Shown here: positions 52,796 to 61,345 of the stretch, one piece after another
How positions within the stretch are numbered: the first letter of the stretch is position 1
Layout: each line of letters opens with the position of its first letter
Assembly (NCBI GenBank): GCA_036513315.1
Contig: DATBZF010000005.1
Coordinates: 8,138 to 72,137 of the forward strand
Reading direction: 5' to 3'
Origin: Roseiarcus sp036513315
GTDB lineage: Bacteria; Pseudomonadota; Alphaproteobacteria; Rhizobiales; Beijerinckiaceae
Length of the DNA: 64,000 bases
Made by a program: the position numbers and the translations under genes
The notes under the pieces: model-generated
Database searches by the model: none
What the model was told of the DNA's origin: nothing
Seen by the model: only the letters and a program-made list of their open reading frames with translations

Positions 52796-53728
52796 TCAAC
52801 CGAGCTTCGACCCGTTTGTGGTTAAGTAGATCGAATAGAGCGACGTCGTTCCGCAAATGAACAAGCGATTGAGCTTGAAACCGCCAAAGGTGACGTTGGC
52901 GACCATTTCGGGAATGAGAATCTTCCCGATCAGCGTGCCGTCTTTGTCATAGCAATGGACCCCTTCGCCCGTGCTGGTCCAGATGCGACCCTTCCAGTCG
53001 ACGCGAAAACCGTCGAAGAGGCCGGATGTCGATTCGGCGAAGATTTCCCCGCCCTTGAGACTTTTGCCGTTTGCCGCCACCGTGAAGCGGCGGATGTGGC
53101 GCGGCCCATTTTCCTGATGCGTCGCCCCGGTATCGGCTACATAGAGAAACTTCTCATCCGGCGAGAAAGCGAGGCCGTTCGGCCGCACCATGTCGCTCAC
53201 CACGCGGGTGACGTCGCCGCTTTTGGGATCGATGCGATAGACATGGCAGCCATCGATTTCCTGTGGCGCCCGGTCGCCTTCATAGTCCGTGTCGATGCCA
53301 TAGGCGGGATCGGTGAACCAGATGGAATCGTCGGATTTGACGACGGCGTCGTTGGGCGAATTGAGACGCTTGCCGTCCCACTTGTCGGCGATGACTGCGA
53401 TCGACCCATCGATCTCGGTGCGCGTGACGCGTCGCGTCAGGTGCTCGCAAGTGACGAGCCGACCTTGGTTGTCGACCGTATTGCCATTCGAATTGTTCGA
53501 GCGCTCGCGAAAGACCGAAACCTCGCCGCTGGGTTCGACGAGCCGCATCATGCGATTGTTCGGGATATCAGACCAGACGAGATAGCGGCCGGCGGAAAAC
53601 CAGGCGGGACCTTCCGCCCACCGGGCGCCGGTCCACAGGCGCTCGACGCGTACATGGCCCGCGAAGCAAGCGTTAAAGCGCGGATCGAGGACGACGATCG
53701 CGGTCCCCTCAACTTGACCATACCACAT
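52796..53728 (-). CDS. SMP-30/gluconolactonase-family protein
   Basis: 310 residues of the six-bladed beta-propeller lactonase family. Motifs are RWAEGPAWF (metal Glu), NSPNDAVVKSDDSIWFTDPAYG (Asn and Asp ligands), MVRPNGLAFSPDEKFLYVADT and the FDGFRVDWKGRIWTS segment. These enzymes open sugar lactones to aldonic acids. ATG 53728 was preferred over GTG 53731. The neighbouring DapA-like and RraA-like genes suggest a sugar-acid or 2-keto-acid route in this region. No signal peptide is seen, so it is cytosolic. Confidence 0.9.
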   Translation of the reverse strand: MWYGQVEGTAIVVLDPRFNACFAGHVRVERLWTGARWAEGPAWFSAGRYLVWSDIPNNRMMRLVEPSGEVSVFRERSNNSNGNTVDNQGRLVTCEHLTRRVTRTEIDGSIAVIADKWDGKRLNSPNDAVVKSDDSIWFTDPAYGIDTDYEGDRAPQEIDGCHVYRIDPKSGDVTRVVSDMVRPNGLAFSPDEKFLYVADTGATHQENGPRHIRRFTVAANGKSLKGGEIFAESTSGLFDGFRVDWKGRIWTSTGEGVHCYDKDGTLIGKILIPEMVANVTFGGFKLNRLFICGTTSLYSIYLTTNGSKLG

Positions 53729-53761
53729 CACACATTCCCCCCTTCATTTTGAACCCATCTG

Positions 53762-53970
53762 ATCTTCGCCACCTACCAGAATGCCGGCATGCGCGTCTAT
53801 GAAATCCGCGATCAGTTTCGTCCCGTCGAAGTCCAAGAAACTGATCGACCCCCGCCCCAACCGGTCCGCAGCGCTGCATTCGGTCAATGCGTTCGTCGAC
53901 AGAAACGGTCTTTGTTATGGCGCCGACTGGAGCGGCGCCGGTCTCTTCATCGTGGAATATGGCGGCTGAG
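53762..53970 (+). pseudogene. decayed C-terminal fragment of an LVIVD-type beta-propeller protein
   Basis: Two reading frames together give a family-like end. The first reads IFATYQNAGMRVYEIRDQFR (from 53762), typical of LVIVD-repeat proteins. About 30-40 codons later homology continues in another frame with SVNAFVDRNGLCYGADWSGA and a closing GLFIVEYGG before the stop at 53969. No start or N-terminal part is present upstream, because the SMP-30 gene occupies that space on the other strand. The fragment is therefore a truncated, frameshifted relic. Confidence 0.6.
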
Positions 53971-53973
53971 CGG

Positions 53974-54921
53974 TCACTCCGCCGCATTCATGCGCGGCGC
54001 CGCTCTGGCATCGACCCGCGCGAGGCGCTCAAGCAGAAAATCGACCTCTGCCTTGGCGCGCGCCGACAGTCCGGCGGCTGGCGCGCGCTGAGCGTCGAAA
54101 GCGATGGCGCCGCGTCGTTGCAGCACATATTTGCGCACCGCCAGACCGACGCCCGCCTGCTGTTCATAGCGCAGGAGCGGCAGATGCGCGTCGAACAGGT
54201 CATGCGCCTTCTGGCGCTCGCCGGCCCGGGAAAGACGAACGACATCGACGAGCATATCTGGAAAGGCATAGCCGGTCATGGCGCCGTCGGCGCCGCGCTC
54301 CATCTCGAAATCAAGAAACAGGCCGCCGTTGCCACATAGGATGGAAATCGGCCGCATCGAGCCTTCCGCCTGGAAAGATCGCAATGCCGAAATTTTCTCG
54401 AGGCCGGGCCAGTCCTCGTGCTTGAGCATAACGCAGGAAGGCAGCTCCCGCACGATTTCGCGGATTACACGCGGCGTCATCACCACCTGGAAGGTCAGCG
54501 GATAATCCTGGATGACGAACGGAATGTCTTCGCCGATCGCCGCCGCCGCCAGCCGGTAATAGCCGATGATCTGCTCGTCAGCGCGCAGGTTCGAAGGCGG
54601 CGCAATCATGACGCCGGCGGCGCCGATCTCCATCGCGCCGCGCGCCAAGGCCCGCATCGCGGCGAACCCCGGCGCCGAAACGCCGACGATGATCGGCAAC
54701 GCGCCCGCCTTGGCGACGACCTGCCGAGTCAGCGCGAGCGCTTCCTCGCCATCGAGCTTAGGGGCCTCGCCCATGACGCCGAGAATCGTCAGTCCGGTGA
54801 CGCCGCAGCCGATGTAGAAATCCATCATGCGGTCGACCGAGGCACGATCGATATTGCCGGCCGGATCGAAGGGCGTCGCCGCGATCGCATAGACGCCGGC
54901 GGCCGTTTCATTGAGCTTCAT
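53974..54921 (-). CDS. DapA-family (class I) aldolase/lyase
   Basis: 315 residues, TIM barrel. The Schiff-base lysine is Lys167 (VMLKHEDWPG), the catalytic tyrosine is Tyr140 (IQDYPLTF), and the substrate loop is GVMGEAPKL near residue 50. The family includes dihydrodipicolinate synthase and many 2-keto-sugar-acid or pyruvate aldolases and dehydratases. The SMP-30 and RraA-like neighbours make a keto-acid role more likely than lysine synthesis. ATG 54921 was chosen; the longer frame overlaps the RraA-like gene. Confidence 0.85.
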   Translation of the reverse strand: MKLNETAAGVYAIAATPFDPAGNIDRASVDRMMDFYIGCGVTGLTILGVMGEAPKLDGEEALALTRQVVAKAGALPIIVGVSAPGFAAMRALARGAMEIGAAGVMIAPPSNLRADEQIIGYYRLAAAAIGEDIPFVIQDYPLTFQVVMTPRVIREIVRELPSCVMLKHEDWPGLEKISALRSFQAEGSMRPISILCGNGGLFLDFEMERGADGAMTGYAFPDMLVDVVRLSRAGERQKAHDLFDAHLPLLRYEQQAGVGLAVRKYVLQRRGAIAFDAQRAPAAGLSARAKAEVDFLLERLARVDARAAPRMNAAE

Positions 54922-54946
54922 AGGTTCCAAATTCCTGTGCTGCGCG

Positions 54947-55651
54947 CTACTTCTTTTCCGCCGCTCTCGCCTCGTAACGCGCCCGTGTGGCGGCGTCGGG
55001 CGGATAGAGACCTGGCAAGGGAACGCCTCTGGCGACTTCCGACATGATCCAGTCTTCCAGCCGCTCCTGCTCCGGGCCAGCCGTCGCCACATGTTCGGCA
55101 TGGGCGGCCGGGACGACAACGGCGCCGTCCTGATCGGCGACGATGAGATCGTCGGGATAGATTGCGACGCCGCCGCAACCGATCGGCTGTTGCCAGCCTT
55201 CAAAGATCAGGCCGGCGACCGACGGCGACGCGGCCGTCCCCTGCGACCATATCGGCAGACCGGTGGCGCGCACGCCGGCGATGTCGCGCACCACGCCGTC
55301 CGTGATCAGGCCCGCGACGCCGCGCTTGGCCATGCGCGCGCAGAGGATGTCGCCGAAGATGCCGGCGTCGACAATTCCCAGCGCGCCGACGACGACCATG
55401 CAGCCGGCCGGCATTTCCTCGATCGCCGCGCGGGTCGAGCGCGGCGAAGACCATGCATCCGGCGTCGCCAGATCTTCGCGGGCGGGAATGAAGCGCAAAG
55501 TGAAAGCGGGCCCTACGAGACGGGCCTGTCCTTCGCGCTGCGCGCGCGGACCACGCATCCAGATGTTGCGCAATCCCTTCTTCAGCAAAATCGTCGTGAT
55601 CGACGCTGTCGAGACGCCCTTCAAGGCCGCAATGATTGCTTCTCTATCCAT
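54947..55651 (-). CDS. RraA-like/HMG-aldolase-family protein
   Basis: 234 residues. The family motif with the metal-binding Asp and substrate Arg is seen in GLITDGVVRDIAGVRATGLP, preceded by the ARMAKRGVAG region. Related proteins are either regulators of RNase E or, in this longer form, class II pyruvate aldolases such as HMG/CHA aldolase. The DapA-family gene starts 25 bases downstream, suggesting a two-gene catabolic unit. ATG 55651 was chosen by family start. Confidence 0.85.
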   Translation of the reverse strand: MDREAIIAALKGVSTASITTILLKKGLRNIWMRGPRAQREGQARLVGPAFTLRFIPAREDLATPDAWSSPRSTRAAIEEMPAGCMVVVGALGIVDAGIFGDILCARMAKRGVAGLITDGVVRDIAGVRATGLPIWSQGTAASPSVAGLIFEGWQQPIGCGGVAIYPDDLIVADQDGAVVVPAAHAEHVATAGPEQERLEDWIMSEVARGVPLPGLYPPDAATRARYEARAAEKK

Positions 55652-56130
55652 CGAACTTCCTATTCCCGGCGAATGCGTGCGCAACTTTTGAATTAGCGGA
55701 CCGCGATCGACGCGAAAAGGGCCCGCCGGGCCGGACAAGTCTGAGCGTAGGCCGGCTCGGAGCGGCGAATATTATTGAGTTTACGCCGCCGATTCGAGCA
55801 TTATCAGAGGCTTGCAGGTCGATTTAGTTTCGCGTCGCGTTTGCATCGGAATCGCGGCGGTCCGGGCGCATAGTTGCGAGGGGAAGCCTCGCCACAGAAT
55901 ATTCCGCTAACAAGAATGCTTCAACGTTTTGTTTTGAAAATGTGAATTTTGTCGCAGGCCATGCTCGGCGTCGATCCTCCGAATGTCGCGCAAGCAAATT
56001 GGGTCGTCGCGGGTCTGGCCCGGCAGATCGCCTTCTCCCATCAAACCGCGCCGCGCGTCGCTCCCCGCGCTGGACAGTTCCGCCTCGCCTGCTCATTGTG
56101 CGCGCCTTTGGCTCGAAAGGTGGGATCTCG
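55652..56130. promoter_or_regulatory. 479-base divergent intergenic region
   Basis: The region lies between the RraA-like gene (leftward) and the EamA-type transporter gene (rightward). No coding frame is convincing. It should contain promoters for both units. A stretch around 55905-55960 is AT-rich. Confidence 0.4.
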
Positions 56131-56973
56131 ATGACTTCTGGCGTCATGGCGGCGGTTCTTTTCGCGGCGGCCCTCCATGCGCTCTGGAACTCGATCGTCA
56201 AAAGCGGCGACGACAAGTTCGCCGCCGCGGCGGTTGTCTGTCTCTGGTGCGGACTGATCGCCCTTGGGGCGGCCCTGCTGCAGCCAATGCCGGCGCCTCA
56301 ATCCTGGCCTTTCGTCGGGGCTTCGGCAGTGACCCATGTCGTCTATTTCCTGCTTGTCGGAAGGCTCTACCGCAATGCCGACCTGTCGGCGGCCTATCCG
56401 ATCATGCGCGGCGCGGCGCCGTTGATGACCGCCATCGGCGCGTGGCTCTATCTTGGCGAAGGCCTCGGGCTCGCCGGTTCGGGCGGCGTCGCATTGCTGA
56501 TCGGCGGTGTGTTCTGGATGGCGGTCGAGGGGGTCAGGCGCGGCGGCGTCGATCGGGCCGCGCTGATCGCGGCGCTGGCCAATTCAGCTGTTATCGCGCT
56601 TTATTCGCTGATCGACGGCGCCGGCGCCCGCCTGTCCGGACATGCCTTCGCCTATAATGCCTGGGCGGATGCGCTCACCGCGATCCTGTTCGCGCCTCTC
56701 ATCCTGCGGCTGCGTGGCCGTGCTTTCGCCTCCGTCGTCATTCGCCAATGGCGGCGCGGACTGGCCGGCGGCGCCGCGGCGTTTTTCGCCTATGCGATCG
56801 TGGTCTGGGCGATGACCCAGGCGCCGATCGGACTCGTCGCGGCGCTGCGCGAGACTTCTGTAATTTTCGCCGCCGCGATCGGCGCGCTTGTCCTGCACGA
56901 AAAATTCAAGGCGCCGCGCTACGCCGCCGCCGCTTTCATCGCGGCGGGCATCATTGTTCTGCGTCTTGGCTGA
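56131..56973 (+). CDS. EamA/DMT-family membrane transporter
   Basis: 280 residues with about ten hydrophobic helices in two repeated halves, as in drug/metabolite transporters. Family cues are LHALWNSIVKSGDD near the start, AAYPIMRGAAPLMTAIGAWL in the first half, and LVAALRETSVIFAAAIGALVLHE in the second. It probably exports a small metabolite from the cytosol. ATG 56131 with AAGGTGGG upstream was chosen over a longer frame. The relation to the lyase genes across the divergent region is unproven. Confidence 0.88.
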   Translation: MTSGVMAAVLFAAALHALWNSIVKSGDDKFAAAAVVCLWCGLIALGAALLQPMPAPQSWPFVGASAVTHVVYFLLVGRLYRNADLSAAYPIMRGAAPLMTAIGAWLYLGEGLGLAGSGGVALLIGGVFWMAVEGVRRGGVDRAALIAALANSAVIALYSLIDGAGARLSGHAFAYNAWADALTAILFAPLILRLRGRAFASVVIRQWRRGLAGGAAAFFAYAIVVWAMTQAPIGLVAALRETSVIFAAAIGALVLHEKFKAPRYAAAAFIAAGIIVLRLG

Positions 56974-57154
56974 ATCGCGTCAGCGATCGGTGGCGCGCCG
57001 TCCAACAAGACGAAGAGTATTGGCCTTGCTAAGGGACCGAATTAGCAGCTTGCCAAACTATGAATTTCGCGATTAAGTTTTGCGGCTTTTTCTGGGCGCC
57101 AGTGATTTTGCAGAGAAATGCAAAGGCGCGTCTGGCGGCGTGGGGGTACTTGTG

Positions 57155-58333
57155 ATGAGTATCGGTCTGTGGCGTTTTGCGCTGGCGACGTTGCTTGTTC
57201 TATCGGGCGCCGGTTGCGCCTACAACGATCGCGTCGACAATCGCGTCGCGCGTTACGACATTGCCGCGGAAAAAGCGCGCGATGAAATGATCCTCACCAA
57301 TATCATCAGGGCGAGCATGGCCGAGCCGCTCGCATTCGTCCAACTGGGCCAGGTCACTGGGGTGAATACAGTCTCGGCGACGATAGGCCTGCCGTCGATC
57401 ACGTTCGGTCCCGCCCCAACCAAAGCCGTCAACGCCCTGCAATCGCAAACCATATTTGGCGCCGACGCGGGAACCTCCGGTTTCGCCCCGAATTCCGGGA
57501 CGATCAGCGGATCGACGACGTTCAACGTGACGCCGTCGGAAAGCAAGGATTTCTATCTCGGCCTGCTGACGACGGTGGAGCCAGATACTTTGGCTTTCTT
57601 CGCCCAGCAAGGCATCGCCCGCGAGCTGTTGTTCTATCTGTTCACCGATAAGATCATCGAGAGCAAGGGCGGCGTGGTGACGCAGTTTCGCAATGATCCG
57701 CTCGATCCGAAATTTCCGCAATTCCAGTATTATGTCGCGCTGGCCATGAAATACGGGCTCTCTTCGGAGCAGGCGCCGGGACAGAAAGCCGCGCCGCCGC
57801 CCAGGCCGAAGAAAGGCGACGACGACAAGGCGGCCGACACGCCCCCGCCGCCGCCCAAATGGCGACTTTGTTTCGATCGAAGCGCCTGGGAGACTGGCGC
57901 CCCGGCCGCCGGCAACATGCCGATGTGCGGCGCCAAGGAAAAGCTCGCCGACGAGCGCATGGTGACGTTCCGCGATAAAAGCGGCGTGCAGGTCAAGCTG
58001 CAGGTGCTGCCGCGTTCGACTTTCGCCATCTTCCAGTTTCTCGGCCATATCGTCGCCGCCGAAGTCGCCGCCGAGCAAACCGGTCACGTCAAACTCAGGA
58101 GCACTGAGGCGATCGGTCAGCCGCCGCTCGCGGATGACGAGCTTTTCGACGTCGAAGACGGCCCCAGAGGCGGCTGTTTTCTTGACGTGAACTATTCGGG
58201 TCGGGACTATTGCGTCCCTGAAAATGGCGCGCGCAACACCAAACGCATTCTTGGCCTGCTCGCCCAATTGATTGCGCTCAGCACATCCCTGGGCGGCATT
58301 CCAATTACGCCACAAGTGCAAATCATCCGCTGA
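57155..58333 (+). CDS. exported protein of unknown function, probable lipoprotein
   Basis: 392 residues. The signal segment is LWRFALATLLVLSGAGCAYN, where the cysteine could be lipid-modified although the lipobox is not perfect. Recognisable stretches are EMILTNIIRASMAEPLAFVQLGQ split by spacing, SESKDFYLGLLTTVEPDTLAF and ARELLFYLFTDKIIES, which I associate with a widespread uncharacterised proteobacterial family. A Pro/Lys/Asp-rich insert (residues about 210-245) follows. ATG 57155 begins the signal peptide. The gene is convergent with the patatin gene 28 bases away. Confidence 0.75.
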   Translation: MSIGLWRFALATLLVLSGAGCAYNDRVDNRVARYDIAAEKARDEMILTNIIRASMAEPLAFVQLGQVTGVNTVSATIGLPSITFGPAPTKAVNALQSQTIFGADAGTSGFAPNSGTISGSTTFNVTPSESKDFYLGLLTTVEPDTLAFFAQQGIARELLFYLFTDKIIESKGGVVTQFRNDPLDPKFPQFQYYVALAMKYGLSSEQAPGQKAAPPPRPKKGDDDKAADTPPPPPKWRLCFDRSAWETGAPAAGNMPMCGAKEKLADERMVTFRDKSGVQVKLQVLPRSTFAIFQFLGHIVAAEVAAEQTGHVKLRSTEAIGQPPLADDELFDVEDGPRGGCFLDVNYSGRDYCVPENGARNTKRILGLLAQLIALSTSLGGIPITPQVQIIR

Positions 58334-58360
58334 GGGTCAGCTCCGGGCTGCGCGGCGATC

Positions 58361-59524
58361 TCAGGGCCGCGCTGTCGCCCAGTCCGCTTCGCGCACCTGG
58401 ACCTGCGCGGCGCGCTTGCCCAGATCCTCCAACATCTGCATCGCGCTGGGATCGTCGAACCGGCGCAGCAGTATGAGGATCGGCTCTGAAACATCCGAGC
58501 CGAGCGTGTTCTTCAACCAAGCCGGTTCGAGCTTCAGATCGTAGCGCAGGAAGCGGAAGAGAGGACCGGTCGGCGCCGGCACGAGAGCGAGATCGCCGGT
58601 CTCTTCATTGATCGGCCATGACAACGCGCTTTCGCCGAACCACGACATCAAGGTCAAGATGAGCTGTTGATTGTCGCCGATCTGTTGGACCATGGCGCGC
58701 AAGGCGAGAGTGGCCGAAGGGGCGCGCCGCAATACGCCCGCTTTCGAGCGGTCGCGATAAGTGCCCGCGCCGATGGAAACGATGGTCAGTTTGTCGGGGC
58801 CGGTCGCCCAGCCGAGCTTATGGCCGGGAAGAATCGCGGCGAGCAGCAGCGACAAGGAGGGATTGTTATGCGGCGTGAGGCCGCCGTCGACGAACAGGCC
58901 GACTTCGCCCGGCGCGATCTCGATCTCCTGCGGATCGAAAAAGTGCGGCGCAGCGGTGCTGGCGCGCACGACGCTCGCTAGCGAATAATGGCGATTGCCG
59001 ATGAAGGAGCGATCCGCTGGCGTGTCCCAATAGATGGAACGGGAATTGTTCATCAACGTCCAGGCGCTACCGGTGTCGATGCGTTTGAGCATGACGCCGA
59101 GGCCGGTCTGCAGATCGGTCGAATCCAGCTTGCGTGAACCGATGATCTCTTCAAGCTCATGCGCCAACGCCCTGGCGTCGAACTTTGCCTGCCAGCCGGG
59201 AAGCCGCAGCTTCGGCCGCCTGAAGACGCGCGGTCCGAGTCTGAAATAGAAGTCGCGGATTTCGGCGGCTTTGTAACCGAGCGCGAGCGCGGTCGCGATG
59301 ATCGCCCCGGTCGAGGTGCCGCCGATCAGATCGAAATGATCGCATAGCCGCACCGGCTGGCCATATTGGCTTTCGAGAATGCGCTCGATCCGCTCGAGAA
59401 ACGCCAACGCGACGACGCCGCGCACGCCGCCGCCGTCGATCGCCAGAATGCGTTTGGGGCCGGGCGCGAAAAGATGGCGGTCGCGCGGCAGGAGTTCGGA
59501 AGAGGTCGGCGCTTCGTCGCTCAT
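58361..59524 (-). CDS. patatin-like phospholipase
   Basis: 387 residues. The oxyanion-hole motif is AIDGGGVRGVVAL (residues 28-40), the nucleophile Ser71 is in GGTSTGA, and the catalytic Asp is in FVDGGLTPHNNPS. The family cleaves acyl chains from membrane lipids. Bacterial members act in virulence, lipid turnover or as membrane-degrading effectors of defence systems. No signal peptide is seen. The gene follows a four-helix membrane protein gene by 40 bases on the same strand, which places it in the SLOG-linked cluster. Confidence 0.9.
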   Translation of the reverse strand: MSDEAPTSSELLPRDRHLFAPGPKRILAIDGGGVRGVVALAFLERIERILESQYGQPVRLCDHFDLIGGTSTGAIIATALALGYKAAEIRDFYFRLGPRVFRRPKLRLPGWQAKFDARALAHELEEIIGSRKLDSTDLQTGLGVMLKRIDTGSAWTLMNNSRSIYWDTPADRSFIGNRHYSLASVVRASTAAPHFFDPQEIEIAPGEVGLFVDGGLTPHNNPSLSLLLAAILPGHKLGWATGPDKLTIVSIGAGTYRDRSKAGVLRRAPSATLALRAMVQQIGDNQQLILTLMSWFGESALSWPINEETGDLALVPAPTGPLFRFLRYDLKLEPAWLKNTLGSDVSEPILILLRRFDDPSAMQMLEDLGKRAAQVQVREADWATARP

Positions 59525-59563
59525 CGCAAGCTGGCTCCGATAGATCAGACAACGCCCAATGAA

Positions 59564-61330
59564 TCAGACAACGCCCACCACGCGTTCCCACCGCATCACA
59601 TCCTCGCCCATAATATTGGCGGCGCGCAAGGCTGCCGCGCGGGCGAGCGCGGCGGAGGGGGGGATATCGGCCAGTTCGCGCGCGAGCCGTCTGAGACCGG
59701 CGGCGATGCGGCCCGAGCGCTGCGCCTGGCGCGTTACGTCGAGTTGGCCCCGCAGCCCGTCGAGCGCGGCATAAAGTCCTGGCGCCGCGCTGAGGGCGAG
59801 GCTGAGCGAGGACGTCAGCGGTATCGTCCAGCTCCCCCTGCCCGTCAGCGCGAGAACGGCGAAGACGAAACCAACCGCGACCGTCGAAAAAAGCGCGATT
59901 GTCGCTGCCCGTTTCAATCGGGCGTCGAGGCGGCGAAACCGACGAAAGGCGCTGTGGTGATAGGCAATCTGATCGCCTATTTCGATCCTGCGCAAATGGT
60001 CGAGCGTATCCGACGCTGATTCCTCCCGCACAGCGCCGGTGGGCGGCGCGGAACGGATGGCGCGCTGCAGGCGCCAGTCGAGCCAATCGTTCGAATGTGC
60101 GCCCGGAAACGGCGCGCCGGCAAGCGTGCACAGTCGAGCAATGCGCGCGGCCTCGGCGAGGCGGCGGTATTCGACCCACTTTTCCCGCCATCGGCGATGC
60201 GTGGCGAACCAGCGGTCGGCGAAAATCATCCCCGTCGCGAACACCTGGATGGGAACGGTCACCACCACCAGCCATGGAAACAGCGTGCCGACCAGGCCCG
60301 ACATGACGCTGCCGAGCAGAAGCATGAAGGCGCGGGTCGCCAGAGTGCTGCGCCAGCGTTGGCCATAGGCGAGCGCCTGGGCGTCGGCGCGCTGGTATTC
60401 GGCCCGCAACGCCGCGATCGTCGCCGCACAGGCAGGACCTGCCTTTTGCGCAAGCGTCGCGGCCGCCTCCCAGGAATGGTCGGGCGCGGCGGCGGAAGGC
60501 GCTTTCTCGCCAATCAGGCGCAGGAGAACGTCATAGGCATACCGCCGCGGCGCGGCGCCCATGTCCTCGCTCTGATAATCGCGCAGTTTTGTCGCTTCGC
60601 GAAACGTGCGCGGCGGCGAAAGAAGCGCCCGCGCGATGTCGGACGGCGAAGCCGCTCCTTTGGGCAGCGACCAACGCCGAACGCCGGGCAATAGCGACGA
60701 ATCCCCGTCGGCGATCTCGAACACGCGGTCTCCGCCCTCCGACGACGTCGATAGAACGGGCAGGGTGGCGGGAAGCTTCGCGGCGGCCGCTGAAAACGCG
60801 AATGCGAGATCGCATTGTTCGGCGCCTGATTCCGGCGTCAGGGCGAAGGGCGTTGGAATCAGGCCGCGGCGCAAAGCCGCCTCGGCGACGTCGGCGGGAA
60901 GCGGCGTCGCCGCGCTATGCACCAGGCGCGCCGCGCCCGCCCCCTCGTAAAATTCCGGCCACAGGCGGGACGCCGATTTCGCCGCTTCGACGATGAGTTC
61001 GAAGGCGCGGGCGACGATGTCAGGTTCAGGCGCGGCGGCGCCGCCGATCCATAGTGCGTTCAAAGCGGCGCCGACCTTCGCTTCGCCGGGAACCGTGACC
61101 GCGGGCGCCGAATTCGCGTCGCTCATGAAAGCTCCGATGCAGAGTCGCGTCGGGGATTGATCGCATGCGCCTTGCGCCAGGTCCGGCAGAACCGGATCCG
61201 TCTGTTCCGCGCGCGGTTCCAACCCCCGCCGCAAATTCAATACGACTCTCCCGCCGCCGTCCACGCCAAAAAGCGCGCATCCTGACAAGTCGGCGAGAGA
61301 GAGCTGTGCTATGATGGGTTCTCGCATCAT
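59564..61330 (-). CDS. four-helix membrane protein, paralogue of the SLOG-linked membrane module
   Basis: 588 residues from ATG 61330. Two hydrophobic helix pairs (about residues 340-385 and 490-545) flank a charged cytosolic segment, HRRWREKWVEYRRLAEAAR. This segment aligns with HKKWHRRWFEAREVAERLR of the divergent neighbour, so the C-terminal 220 residues of the two are related. The arrangement resembles SLATT-type effector membrane domains. The N-terminal 300 residues have no recognised domain and may be a diverged sensor. ATG 61126 (MSDANSA), with a better GGAG site, is an alternative start giving about 520 residues. Confidence 0.7.
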   Translation of the reverse strand: MMREPIIAQLSLADLSGCALFGVDGGGRVVLNLRRGLEPRAEQTDPVLPDLAQGACDQSPTRLCIGAFMSDANSAPAVTVPGEAKVGAALNALWIGGAAAPEPDIVARAFELIVEAAKSASRLWPEFYEGAGAARLVHSAATPLPADVAEAALRRGLIPTPFALTPESGAEQCDLAFAFSAAAAKLPATLPVLSTSSEGGDRVFEIADGDSSLLPGVRRWSLPKGAASPSDIARALLSPPRTFREATKLRDYQSEDMGAAPRRYAYDVLLRLIGEKAPSAAAPDHSWEAAATLAQKAGPACAATIAALRAEYQRADAQALAYGQRWRSTLATRAFMLLLGSVMSGLVGTLFPWLVVVTVPIQVFATGMIFADRWFATHRRWREKWVEYRRLAEAARIARLCTLAGAPFPGAHSNDWLDWRLQRAIRSAPPTGAVREESASDTLDHLRRIEIGDQIAYHHSAFRRFRRLDARLKRAATIALFSTVAVGFVFAVLALTGRGSWTIPLTSSLSLALSAAPGLYAALDGLRGQLDVTRQAQRSGRIAAGLRRLARELADIPPSAALARAAALRAANIMGEDVMRWERVVGVV

Positions 61331-61345
61331 CGGCTTGACACTCCC

